This document shows positions 1 to 8,223 of a DNA stretch of 64,000 nucleotides, in pieces (the first letter of the stretch is position 1; the number at the start of each line of letters is the position of its first letter). The stretch is taken from positions 1-64,000 of the forward strand of contig NZ_JAIQUM010000012.1 in the NCBI RefSeq assembly GCF_020075705.1. Direction: 5' to 3'. The position numbers and the translations under genes were made by a program. Below the pieces are notes generated by a model. It saw only the letters and a list, made by a program, of their open reading frames with translations, did no database searches and was not told the origin of the DNA. The stretch is from Metabacillus rhizolycopersici. Its GTDB lineage: Bacteria; Bacillota; Bacilli; Bacillales; Bacillaceae.

Positions 1-35
1 TCAATCTCTACATTTGAATAGGTGAAATACATACA

Positions 36-74
36 AAAATCCCTCGTTTTCATTTGATTTACGAGGGATTTTAT
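36..74 (-). terminator. Hairpin terminator, left edge
   Basis: A perfect 10-bp stem (AATCCCTCGT at 39-48 against ACGAGGGATT at 61-70) is followed on the minus strand by a run of T. It is the second hairpin met by transcripts leaving acuC, and it may also serve a convergent gene beyond the left edge. Confidence 0.6.
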
Positions 75-123
75 CGAGATTTTCGCATTTTGTCCATAGA
101 CAATTTTGTTTTTCAACAGTATG

Positions 124-155
124 AAAAGAGCTAACAGTCTATGTTAGCTCTTTTT
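124..155. terminator. Bidirectional terminator after acuC
   Basis: A perfect 13-bp stem (124-136 with 142-154) with a 5-base loop has A-rich and T-rich flanks, so it reads as a terminator on both strands. It closes the acuABC operon on the minus strand. The two-way design suggests that a convergent gene ends just outside the window. Confidence 0.75.
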
Positions 156-193
156 GATTGTTTGAAAATATAAGTAATGCTTGTCGCTTTTGT

Positions 194-1363
194 TCATTCA
201 TCCTCGTATTTAGTTCTTCGAATCGGATTAAGCGCTTTCGAAACAGTTAGAGCGTTTTTTTCTTCGATTTCTAGTTTACGAGGTATTGGTTTATATAAGT
301 CTTTAGGGTCGTACCAATGCTTTGGCAACTGTACAGGTGCTTGTTTTTGCCATTTTTCAATCCAGGATTTTGGCAGCTCATCAGGTACTTTCCAGTTATT
401 CATTTCAAGCCATATTAAACTCCAGGCCCTCGGGACAACTCGCCAAATATCATAGCCGCCACCACCGACTGCAATCCAGCGACCGTTACAATATTTATGG
501 GCAATTTGATGAGCAATTCTAGGGATTTCGTGATAAATACTCATTGTGGTTGATAAATGTGTTAATGGATCGTAGTAGTGTGCATCTGTACCATTTTGGG
601 TTAAGATTACATCTGGTTTAAAAAAAGCTGCGACTTCCTCAATTGATGCACGATAAGCATGCAGCCATGATTCGTCTTCTGTAAAAGCATCGAGAGGGAT
701 ATTAAATGAATAGCCATAACCTAAACCCGCCCCCCGTTCGGTAATGTTTCCGGTTCCGGGAAATAAATATCGCCCAGTTTCATGGATGGAGAGGGTGCAT
801 ACATTTGGTTCATCATAAAAAGTCCATTGCACACCATCTCCATGATGGGCGTCTGTATCAATGTATAATACCTTTGCGCCATATTTTTCTAGCATATATT
901 TAATTGCAACTGAGCTGTCGTTGTAAATACAGAACCCCGAAGCCTTTCCTTGAAATCCGTGATGTAACCCCCCGCCAAAGTTAGCAGCATGATTTGCTTT
1001 ACCCTCCATAACAAAGTCAACGGCAGTTAAGGTTGCCCCGACTAAGAGTGAACTCGCCTCATGCATTTGTGGGAAGATTGGTGTGTCCTCTGTTCCAATT
1101 CCGTAGTTAAGTGCCTCTTTTTGAGCTAATTGTCCATGTCCTGCTAATTGTACTGCCTTAATATATTTTTTATCATGGACAAGTGCTAATTCATCTACTG
1201 AAGCGAGTCTAGGTTCGATAATATCAATCTCATTTATTGCTTTCATTTCTTTTAATAAATCATATGTAAGTTCAACTCTTAACTGATTAAAAGGATGATC
1301 ATTCGTAAACTTGTATTGCTGAAAGTTTGGTGAATAAATAAAAACAGTATCCTTTTTTGTCAT
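194..1363 (-). CDS. acuC: AcuC, class I deacetylase of the acetoin/acetate operon
   Basis: 389 residues, the usual AcuC length (about 387). It has the histone-deacetylase fold signatures: a metal and charge-relay segment DTDAHHGDGVQ near residue 170, a GGGLHHG loop near 130, and QNGTDAHYYDPL near 255. In B. subtilis AcuC removes the acetyl group that AcuA places on the catalytic lysine of acetyl-CoA synthetase, so it re-activates AcsA. It is the last gene of acuABC; its ATG overlaps the acuB stop by 4 bases, which suggests translational coupling. Family and role are secure by sequence and by neighbours; activity on AcsA here is inferred. Confidence 0.95.
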   Translation of the reverse strand: MTKKDTVFIYSPNFQQYKFTNDHPFNQLRVELTYDLLKEMKAINEIDIIEPRLASVDELALVHDKKYIKAVQLAGHGQLAQKEALNYGIGTEDTPIFPQMHEASSLLVGATLTAVDFVMEGKANHAANFGGGLHHGFQGKASGFCIYNDSSVAIKYMLEKYGAKVLYIDTDAHHGDGVQWTFYDEPNVCTLSIHETGRYLFPGTGNITERGAGLGYGYSFNIPLDAFTEDESWLHAYRASIEEVAAFFKPDVILTQNGTDAHYYDPLTHLSTTMSIYHEIPRIAHQIAHKYCNGRWIAVGGGGYDIWRVVPRAWSLIWLEMNNWKVPDELPKSWIEKWQKQAPVQLPKHWYDPKDLYKPIPRKLEIEEKNALTVSKALNPIRRTKYEDE

Positions 1364-2004
1364 TTGTCATTCCCCAGTATATTTGGCCATAAAACTTCAA
1401 AGCCCTCAGTCTGTAAGTCATTGATAATCATCGTTAAATTCATTGTTTGTACTCGAAATACGAGGATTTTGTACTGATTTACAGAATCTGGATAAATCAG
1501 TACACTTGCGATATTTACGCCCCTTCTTTGAAAGATAGAAGAAACTTCAGCTAACATTCCGGCTACATTTGGTACTTTAATTTCGATATGTGAGGCAGGT
1601 TGGTCTGCACCAGTGAGTTTCACAAATGTATGCAATAGATCTGTCTCTGTTAGCAATCCTACTAGTCTACCATCTTGTAAAATTGGTAAACAGCCAATTT
1701 TATGTTCAATTAAAACAGCTGCTATTTCTTCTACAAAATCAAGTGGATGCCCAGTAATAAGATTAGTCGACATGATGCTTTTAATCGGTTTATTTAAAAA
1801 ATCTTCATTTAATCCGCGCTGGAATATAGATGGACTTGCATCTTTGACATCTCGTTCAGTAATAATTCCGACTAAACAATCATTCTCTTTTACGATGGGG
1901 ATATGGCGAATCCGATTCTGCTTCATCGTTTCTAATGCAAGTCTTATCGTATCTTTAGAACTAAGAGTGATCACGTTTTTGTTCATGATTTGTCTAACGA
2001 TCAT
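1360..2004 (-). CDS. acuB: AcuB, CBS-pair and ACT domain protein
   Basis: 214 residues. Two CBS motifs cover about residues 1-60 and 72-130 (the pattern IRHIPIV...GIITERDV is visible in the first), then an ACT domain from about 138 to 210 with the conserved NVAGMLAEVSSIF start. Such proteins sense nucleotides and small ligands; the exact role of AcuB in acetoin or acetate use is not settled. The start is supported by an AAGGGGG ribosome binding site at about 2011-2017. It lies in the middle of acuABC, 89 bases after acuA, and overlaps acuC. Confidence 0.93.
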   Translation of the reverse strand: MIVRQIMNKNVITLSSKDTIRLALETMKQNRIRHIPIVKENDCLVGIITERDVKDASPSIFQRGLNEDFLNKPIKSIMSTNLITGHPLDFVEEIAAVLIEHKIGCLPILQDGRLVGLLTETDLLHTFVKLTGADQPASHIEIKVPNVAGMLAEVSSIFQRRGVNIASVLIYPDSVNQYKILVFRVQTMNLTMIINDLQTEGFEVLWPNILGNDK

Positions 2005-2093
2005 AAATTTGCCCCCTTACCATAGTAAAGCCTGAACCAGTTAGTGACGAATCTATTAACTTCATAGAAATTGGTAGCATGAAAGAACATTGA

Positions 2094-2726
2094 TTAATAC
2101 ATAAATCGATTTTTAAAGCGTATTTGATCGAATTGTTGAACAGTCTCGGCCCTAATTCTATTACCGATTCTAGCCATTAAACAGTTAGCGGGATGTGAAC
2201 AAATTTCAGGATCATCTGTTGCATACCACACTAATCCGCCGACACTCATCATTTTTTCCATTACTTTTCGATATTCCCAAACATTTAAACCAGAACCTTT
2301 TAAGTCCCAATGCCAATAATATTCCGTTGTAATAATTATGTAGTCTTCCATTGCATCATCCATCATCGAAACGTTTAATAAATTTTTCCCTACTGAAAAG
2401 CCTCGAAATTCATGTGCTACTTCAATGGCACCTAGTTCAATTAACTCCGTAATATTTCCTTTAGACCATCTTTCTAATGGATCTGGATAAAGAAATGTAA
2501 CATAACCAATGACAGTATCATGATATCTTGCAATGATGACTCTCCCTTCTGGTAAACCGGCTATTTCCAATAGGGCTTTTCGTTGTTGTTCAGGTTGTCT
2601 AAATGCAACTAAACCATCATGGAATTCATAGTTTGCTAGTTTATCAGGAGGAATGGGTCCCTCGATAAAAATGTTGCCATTAGCTATTTGGATTTCTTTT
2701 GTATGATATGTTTTAGGGTGTTTCAT
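2094..2726 (-). CDS. acuA: AcuA, GNAT protein acetyltransferase acting on AcsA
   Basis: 210 residues with a GNAT core: an acetyl-CoA-binding RGFSVGKNLL motif near residue 100 after the strand ELGAIEVAHEF. In B. subtilis AcuA acetylates the conserved C-terminal lysine of AcsA and switches it off. An in-frame TTG lies one codon upstream (2727-2729), but the ATG at 2724-2726 has the better 7-base spacing from GGTGG. It is the first gene of acuABC and is transcribed away from acsA, its target, across a 289-base gap. Length and motifs match the family. Confidence 0.94.
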   Translation of the reverse strand: MKHPKTYHTKEIQIANGNIFIEGPIPPDKLANYEFHDGLVAFRQPEQQRKALLEIAGLPEGRVIIARYHDTVIGYVTFLYPDPLERWSKGNITELIELGAIEVAHEFRGFSVGKNLLNVSMMDDAMEDYIIITTEYYWHWDLKGSGLNVWEYRKVMEKMMSVGGLVWYATDDPEICSHPANCLMARIGNRIRAETVQQFDQIRFKNRFMY

Positions 2727-2774
2727 CAAATCACCACCTTTTTAAAAGTTAAGAATGTTGCGTTTCTAGTCCTG

Positions 2775-2844
2775 TTATAGGAAACTATAAAATTCTTGTA
2801 CTGTGGATAAGCGCACGACATCTAGCTTCAGCGCTTTTGTTCTT
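2775..2844 (+). repeat. Dispersed palindromic repeat, copy A (type I, body deleted)
   Basis: The copy keeps the type I head (TTATAGGAAACTATAAAATT... with TGTGGATAA at 2802-2810) and the tail GCGCTTTTGTTCTT. The central hairpin found in full copies such as 17751-17920 is missing. It lies in the shared promoter region between acuA and acsA. Confidence 0.85.
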
Positions 2845-2952
2845 TAAAGTCTTGTCCTAAAAGTAATTGAAGGCAATAACTATCTTCTATTATACTCGAT
2901 AATTCTGGTGATGAGGCGTTTCTATATTAGTTAAATCTTAATTTTATGAAAA

Positions 2953-2981
2953 TTGTGAAAAATCCATTGATGTTATATAAT
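2953..2981 (+). promoter_or_regulatory. Probable acsA promoter
   Basis: TTGTGA (2953-2958), a 17-base spacer and TATAAT (2976-2981), 34 bases before the acsA start. It fits a vegetative sigma-A promoter. No convincing CcpA (cre) site was found beside it. Confidence 0.65.
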
Positions 2982-3015
2982 AAAATAGTAATATCTTACA
3001 TAAGGGGGATTTAGG

Positions 3016-4728
3016 ATGAAACTAGAAGTGGTGCCATCAACGAAGGGGAGTTATAATTTAGCAAACTATGATACTGTCTATGAATCTTTCAACTGGTCGG
3101 AAGTTGAAGAGAATTTCACATGGTCAAAAACTGGTCGTGTTAATGCAGCTTTTGAAGCGATTGATAAGCATGCAGAAACATTTCGTAAAAATAAAATTGC
3201 CCTTTATTATCGAGACGCTGAACGGGAAGAAAAATACACATTTAAAGAAATGAAAGAACTCTCAAATAAAGCTGGTAATGTTTTAAAAAACTTAAGCAAT
3301 GTTGAAAAGGGCGATCGTCTTTTTGTTTTTATGCCAAGAACCCCTGAATTATATTTCGTGATATTAGGAGCAATTAAATTGGGGGCAATTGTGGGGCCAT
3401 TGTTTGAAGCCTTTATGGAAGGTGCTGTTAAGGATCGTTTAGAAGATAGTGAAGCAAAAGTAATTGTCACGACTCCTGAATTACTTGATCGCATTCCTGT
3501 TAATGAATTACCTTTATTAAAGCATATCGTTGTTGTGGGTAATTCTGTTGATGCCAAGTATATTGATTTTCTATCAGAAATGAAGACAGCAAGCAAGAAC
3601 CTTGAAATTGAGTGGGTTGATAAGACAGATGGATTACTTCTTCACTATACCTCTGGATCAACGGGAAGACCAAAGGGAGTTCTCCATGTCCATCAGGCAA
3701 TGGTCCAGCATTATCAAACTGGCAGGTGGGTATTAGATTTACAAGAAGATGATGTATATTGGTGTACTGCTGACCCAGGCTGGGTAACCGGTACGATATA
3801 TGGGATTTTTGCCCCATGGTTGTCGGGGGCAACGAATGTTATTGTCGGTGGCCGTTTTAAACCTGAAACGTGGTATCAAACAATTGAAGACTTTGGTGTA
3901 ACGGTTTGGTATAGTGCACCAACTGCATTTAGAATGCTGATGGGCGCTGGTGACGGGCTGGTGAAGCAATTTGATACAAGTTCACTTAGACATGTTCTAA
4001 GTGTCGGTGAACCATTAAACCCTGAAGTAGTCCGATGGGGCGTTAAGGTATTTAATAAACGTATTCATGATACATGGTGGATGACAGAAACGGGTGCACA
4101 GCTTATTTGTAATTATCCATGTATGGAAATTAAGCCTGGATCAATGGGGAAACCAATACCAGGAGTAAAAGCATCGATTGTCGATGATCAAGGGAATGAG
4201 CTACCGCCTTATCGAATGGGGAATTTAGCGATTAAAAAAGGTTGGCCAGCGATGATGCAGACGATTTGGAACAACCAAGAGAAATATGAATCCTATTTTC
4301 TACAAGGGGATTGGTATGTTTCAGGCGATTCAGCCTATATGGACGAAGACGGCTATTTTTGGTTTCAAGGAAGAATAGATGATGTCATTATGACTGCAGG
4401 TGAACGTGTCGGTCCATTTGAAGTGGAAAGTAAGCTTTTAGAGCATCCGGCGATTGCTGAAGCAGGCGTTATTGGTAAACCTGACCCAGTAAGAGGAGAA
4501 ATCATTAAAGCATTTGTTGCTCTACTTGAAGGCTATGAAGCTTCTGAGCAATTAAAAGAAGAGATTCGTACGTTTGTAAAAGTAGGATTAGCGGCACATG
4601 CAGCACCAAGAGAAATTGAATTCTGCGAAAAGCTTCCTAAAACTCGTAGTGGTAAAATTATGCGCCGAGTCCTAAAAGCGTGGGAACTTGATTTACCAAC
4701 TGGTGATCTTTCAACGATGGAAGATTAA
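3016..4728 (+). CDS. acsA: AcsA, acetyl-CoA synthetase (AMP-forming)
   Basis: 570 residues (the B. subtilis protein is about 572). It forms acetyl-CoA from acetate, ATP and CoA through acetyl-AMP. The adenylate-forming P-loop YTSGSTGRPKG lies near residue 213, the WWMTETGAQL motif near 356, the hinge region GRIDDVIMTAGERVGPFE near 455, and the C-terminal PKTRSGKIMRR places the catalytic lysine at residue 547, the site acetylated by AcuA in relatives. An AAGGGGG ribosome binding site precedes the ATG. It diverges from acuABC and ends at a shared terminator facing the PBP gene. A second, more distant family member lies at 21222-22823. Confidence 0.97.
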   Translation: MKLEVVPSTKGSYNLANYDTVYESFNWSEVEENFTWSKTGRVNAAFEAIDKHAETFRKNKIALYYRDAEREEKYTFKEMKELSNKAGNVLKNLSNVEKGDRLFVFMPRTPELYFVILGAIKLGAIVGPLFEAFMEGAVKDRLEDSEAKVIVTTPELLDRIPVNELPLLKHIVVVGNSVDAKYIDFLSEMKTASKNLEIEWVDKTDGLLLHYTSGSTGRPKGVLHVHQAMVQHYQTGRWVLDLQEDDVYWCTADPGWVTGTIYGIFAPWLSGATNVIVGGRFKPETWYQTIEDFGVTVWYSAPTAFRMLMGAGDGLVKQFDTSSLRHVLSVGEPLNPEVVRWGVKVFNKRIHDTWWMTETGAQLICNYPCMEIKPGSMGKPIPGVKASIVDDQGNELPPYRMGNLAIKKGWPAMMQTIWNNQEKYESYFLQGDWYVSGDSAYMDEDGYFWFQGRIDDVIMTAGERVGPFEVESKLLEHPAIAEAGVIGKPDPVRGEIIKAFVALLEGYEASEQLKEEIRTFVKVGLAAHAAPREIEFCEKLPKTRSGKIMRRVLKAWELDLPTGDLSTMED

Positions 4729-4768
4729 TACGTACGAAGTTTTAGAACATTAAGGGACTAGATAGTAA

Positions 4769-4820
4769 AAAAACCAGAGATGATCATTGGTTAATCCAAT
4801 GAGGTATCTCTGGTTTTTTG
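4769..4820. terminator. Shared terminator of acsA and the PBP gene
   Basis: A 13-bp outer stem (AAAAACCAGAGAT at 4769-4781 with ATCTCTGGTTTTT at 4806-4818) encloses an inner CATTGG/CCAATG stem. A and T tracts on the two sides make it work for the convergent genes on both strands. Confidence 0.85.
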
Positions 4821-4859
4821 TACTTTATTTTGTTGAGTACATCAAAGGCTTTTCTCTGT

Positions 4860-7604
4860 CTATTCACCAACTTTAATAATAGAAGATGGTGCTGATTCGC
4901 GACCGGCTACATCTACTGCAACAATATAATAGGCAGCAGGTGAATTTTCAATTGTTATAGCTAAATCACTAGATGCATGAATGCTTGCAGACTTTTTGTA
5001 GGATGTTGAATGATTAGTGGCTGCATAGACTCTATAGCCAATGACATCATTATCTTGGTTAGCGTTCCAACTTATTTTCGTTCCATTGACAGAAATACCA
5101 GTCACTTGATTTGGATTTGAACCATTATCGGTGATTTCTTTATCTTCCGTTAGGACAAGATTATCCCACTTCACGGTGTTAGGTAACAATCTTTTTAAAT
5201 CACTGACATTGTTAACGCCATATGTCTGAAGCAGATCCTTTTTCAACATAAAGCCTTGCTGCACAAACTCAGATGGTGCTGTTTCCGGGACTCTATAAGC
5301 TTGATCCTTTACAAAGACGAATTTCCCCTGTGATAAGCTGTTATCAACTTTTTTCGGAACATATTTCACATTGAATAGGTCTGTAGTTACTAATTCAGAC
5401 CCCTTGCAAAGATCTGATACAAGCTCACCTGTTACTGCACAATAAGAGCGTTGGACGATTCCATCTGGCATTTCAAAGCGTTTTTTTGGTGCCAATAACT
5501 CTGGACTGACATCATGAGCAGCATTCATTAGTTTTGACCATAAGAGAAGATTTCGCTTGCTATATGACATTCCTTTATAGTTTTGTTGGAGTGGTTTTGG
5601 TGTATCGTAACCAATCCATGTACCAAATGTAACATTAGGGTTTGAGGCTACAAACCAGGCATCTTCATAATCTTGAGTAGTTCCGGTTTTACCAGCCCAA
5701 TCAGTGCTAAATGATAAGTAGCCTTTGACTGATGCAGCTGTTCCACTATTAATGACATCACGCATCATATCGATGGTTAAATAAGCTGTTTGTGGAGCGA
5801 AGACTTCTGTCTCCTTCTGTTCATGTTGATAGACGATATCTCCGTCGCTTGTCTCAATTTTTTCAATCAAGTAACCATCATTAAACTTACCGCGATTGGC
5901 AAGGGTTGCGTATGCATTAACGTTTTCCTCAACTGTTACACCAGTTGTCATTCCTCCTAAACTTAACGAAGGTGCCCCGTAATCTCGTTCATGAAGACTT
6001 GTAAAGCCCATTTTTTCTAGGTAAGATAGAGGATTTTGGTCAATGATTTTCATATATGTTTTGACAGCTGGTACGTTATAAGAGTATTTCAATGCTGTTC
6101 TAGCACTTGTCAAGCCATGATAGCCGCCGCCATAGTTTTTTGGACTGTAGTTGCCGTAGGCTGTAAGTGTAAAAGGTGTGTCAGCTATAACTGATCCTGG
6201 TTGAACTTTACCTAATTCCATAGCAGGTGCATAGACAAGTAAAGGTTTCATTGTGGATCCATTAGGACGAAGTGAGCTTGTCGCATGGTTAAGATTTTCA
6301 CGGTCAAAGTCGCGACCACCGACAAAACTAATAATTTTTCCAGTGCTATTTTCGATTAACATCGCACCGACTTCAACAGGTTCTTGGATAGTAATTGTTT
6401 CTCCTGTATCAGGATCTTTTACTTCTTCAGGTTTATCATTCCCAAAATATTCATACTGTGCAACCACTTCTTGCATTTTGTCAAAAATACCTTTATTGAT
6501 TGTCGTATGAATGCGATAGCCATTATGTCTAATATAATCATCTGCAATCGCGTAGTACTGGTTAGAAAGATCATCGTTTTTGGTTAGTTCATCTTCAGTA
6601 TAACCATCCTCTTTGGCGAGCTCGACCATCACAATTTTCTTAGCTCGGTCTTCTACCTCAAATGTTAAATAAGGATATTGGTCAACTGAGGAAGGTTTTT
6701 TAGGAGTTAAATTTGCACGAATATCATAAGCGAGTGCTTCCTTATATTCGGCCTGTGTAATGTATCCACCAGAATACATCCGACTTAATACAATTTTCAT
6801 TCTGTTAATCCCTGGATCAAGGCTCTCTTTTACAGCACCTCCGTTATTAGAAAATGGAGTATATCGGAAAGGGCTTTGTGGTAATCCAGCGATAAAGGCT
6901 GATTGGGCAATGTTTAAGTCCTTCGCGTTAACACCAAATATACCTTTTGCAGCAGATTGAACGCCGGCAATATTTCGACCACTTGAGTTACGGCCAAAAT
7001 CAGTAACATTTAAATAGGCTTCGAGAATTTCATCCTTTTCAAAGAATTTCTCCAAACGTAAGGCGAGCAGAATTTCCTTTGCTTTACGATCAAATGAAAC
7101 CTCGTTTGTTAAAACTTGATTTTTAATTAATTGCTGTGTAAGTGTACTACCACCAGTTTGGACTGGGGCGTTTGTGAATTCCTGAAATAATGCACGCATG
7201 ATTGCTTTTGGTACAACACCATCATGTTCATAAAAAAGTTCATCTTCAGTTGCGATGATGGCATTAATTAAATGCTGCGATACATCTTCTAGTTTTACTT
7301 CTTCACGTTCGATGTCAGCGTTCAGTTTACCTAGATATACATTACTTGCAAAGTATACCTCTGAAGTTTCTTCATAATTGTATATATCACTTTTCATGAC
7401 TTCAAATGAACGAATCGGTTCATCCTTAACTAATGAAGCAAAATATCCGGCACCAATACCTCCTGCAAAGCATAAACCAATGAGGAAAATGATAAAGAAT
7501 AATAAAAGAAGATTCCCTATAACGTTATATGATATCTGAAAACCTCTGATTATATTTTTGTTAAAAGGTGAGAAGTGCCTGAGTTTTCCATCCTTTTTAT
7601 TCAT
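4860..7604 (-). CDS. Class A penicillin-binding protein with C-terminal FN3-like domain
   Basis: 914 residues from the ATG at 7604, which has GGGAGGGGA upstream; a longer frame to 7652 lacks such a site. Order: short basic N-terminus, membrane segment at about residues 25-52, glycosyltransferase family 51 domain (EDELFYEHDG, then GGSTLTQQLIKNQ), transpeptidase domain with active-site STMK (in PNGSTMKP), SYN and KTGTT motifs, and a C-terminal fibronectin III-like domain (about the last 90 residues). It polymerises and cross-links peptidoglycan at the outer membrane face. It is monocistronic and closest in architecture to PBP1A/1B-type enzymes; which paralogue it matches is not clear. B. subtilis has no such gene between acsA and tyrS. 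Confidence 0.9.
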   Translation of the reverse strand: MNKKDGKLRHFSPFNKNIIRGFQISYNVIGNLLLLFFIIFLIGLCFAGGIGAGYFASLVKDEPIRSFEVMKSDIYNYEETSEVYFASNVYLGKLNADIEREEVKLEDVSQHLINAIIATEDELFYEHDGVVPKAIMRALFQEFTNAPVQTGGSTLTQQLIKNQVLTNEVSFDRKAKEILLALRLEKFFEKDEILEAYLNVTDFGRNSSGRNIAGVQSAAKGIFGVNAKDLNIAQSAFIAGLPQSPFRYTPFSNNGGAVKESLDPGINRMKIVLSRMYSGGYITQAEYKEALAYDIRANLTPKKPSSVDQYPYLTFEVEDRAKKIVMVELAKEDGYTEDELTKNDDLSNQYYAIADDYIRHNGYRIHTTINKGIFDKMQEVVAQYEYFGNDKPEEVKDPDTGETITIQEPVEVGAMLIENSTGKIISFVGGRDFDRENLNHATSSLRPNGSTMKPLLVYAPAMELGKVQPGSVIADTPFTLTAYGNYSPKNYGGGYHGLTSARTALKYSYNVPAVKTYMKIIDQNPLSYLEKMGFTSLHERDYGAPSLSLGGMTTGVTVEENVNAYATLANRGKFNDGYLIEKIETSDGDIVYQHEQKETEVFAPQTAYLTIDMMRDVINSGTAASVKGYLSFSTDWAGKTGTTQDYEDAWFVASNPNVTFGTWIGYDTPKPLQQNYKGMSYSKRNLLLWSKLMNAAHDVSPELLAPKKRFEMPDGIVQRSYCAVTGELVSDLCKGSELVTTDLFNVKYVPKKVDNSLSQGKFVFVKDQAYRVPETAPSEFVQQGFMLKKDLLQTYGVNNVSDLKRLLPNTVKWDNLVLTEDKEITDNGSNPNQVTGISVNGTKISWNANQDNDVIGYRVYAATNHSTSYKKSASIHASSDLAITIENSPAAYYIVAVDVAGRESAPSSIIKVGE

Positions 7605-7689
7605 TAAGTAATCCCCTCCCAGAATCAAAATTATTATACCATAGGAAAACACAAAAATTGTATGGTTTTGTCATTGGATACAGCCTCTC

Positions 7690-7719
7690 TTGACAATCAT
7701 TCGGCTTTATGGTTAAAAT
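7690..7719 (+). promoter_or_regulatory. Probable tyrS leader promoter
   Basis: A consensus TTGACA at 7690-7695 and TAAAAT at 7714-7719, 18 bases apart, just upstream of the T-box RNA. Confidence 0.7.
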
Positions 7720-7734
7720 TGCTTATAGCAAAAT

Positions 7735-7990
7735 AATATACGAAATCGCTAAGATTGGGTTCAGTAGTGGAGATCTCCCTGTTATAGAGAGCTGATGGTT
7801 GGTGGAAATCAGCATATAGATTCTTCGTGAATTACGTCCATGAGCTTCTTTTTTGAAAAGATCATCTGCATCTAAGTAGAAAAGGACGGTTTAACCGTTA
7901 AATTACCGAGTGAGGATTTGTAGCTTACATAATCCTAAGTAGGGTGGTACCGCGAATATTTCGCCCCTTCAGTGATGAAGGGGCTTTTTG
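7735..7990 (+). promoter_or_regulatory. Tyrosine T-box riboswitch
   Basis: The leader has stem I with the conserved GAGAGCTGATGGTTGGTGGAA region (about 7786-7806), a specifier loop that exposes TAC, the tyrosine codon, at 7833-7835 (in GAATTACGTCC), the invariant T-box AGGGTGGTACCGCG at 7941-7954, and a GCCCCTTC/GAAGGGGC terminator with a T tract at 7963-7987. Uncharged tRNA-Tyr binding would form the antiterminator and let transcription reach tyrS. The specifier fits the downstream gene. Confidence 0.95.
7963..7987 (+). terminator. Conditional terminator of the tyrS T-box
   Basis: GCCCCTTC, a short loop, GAAGGGGC and then TTTTT. The 5' arm overlaps the sequence that pairs with the T-box motif in the antiterminator form. 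Confidence 0.9.
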
Positions 7991-8037
7991 GTGTCCAATT
8001 TACCCTCGCTATAAGTAATATATGAAAAAGATAAGGA

Positions 8038-8203
8038 TAAAAGCGCAAGCACCTTGATCAGCCTCAGGCAAACAAGACGCTCATGAATAGAAGGGGAAGG
8101 GTGTTCTTTACTTTCAATTCATGAGTGGGTGTCGACCCAAGATGGGATAAGCGCTGGATATCGAGCGCTTATCCACAGTACAAAAAATTTATAAATTCCT
8201 AAA
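8038..8203 (-). repeat. Dispersed palindromic repeat, copy B (type I)
   Basis: A complete inverted copy lying between the T-box terminator and tyrS. Read on the minus strand it has the type I head with TGTGGATAA (8169-8177 as TTATCCACA), the variable hairpin with CTCATG/CATGAG arms, and the GCTTGCGCTTTT tail. An extra palindrome unique to this copy, GGATAAGCGCT with AGCGCTTATCC, duplicates the head. Confidence 0.9.
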
Positions 8204-8223
8204 CGACGAGAAAAGGAGAACAA

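Noticed and set aside
2730..3015. CcpA (cre) site between acuA and acsA
   Set aside because: Expected from B. subtilis, but the best candidates (around GAGGCGTTTCTA) miss several consensus positions.
7605..7652. 16-residue N-terminal extension of the penicillin-binding protein
   Set aside because: The strong GGGAGGGGA site lies inside it and points to the ATG at 7604.
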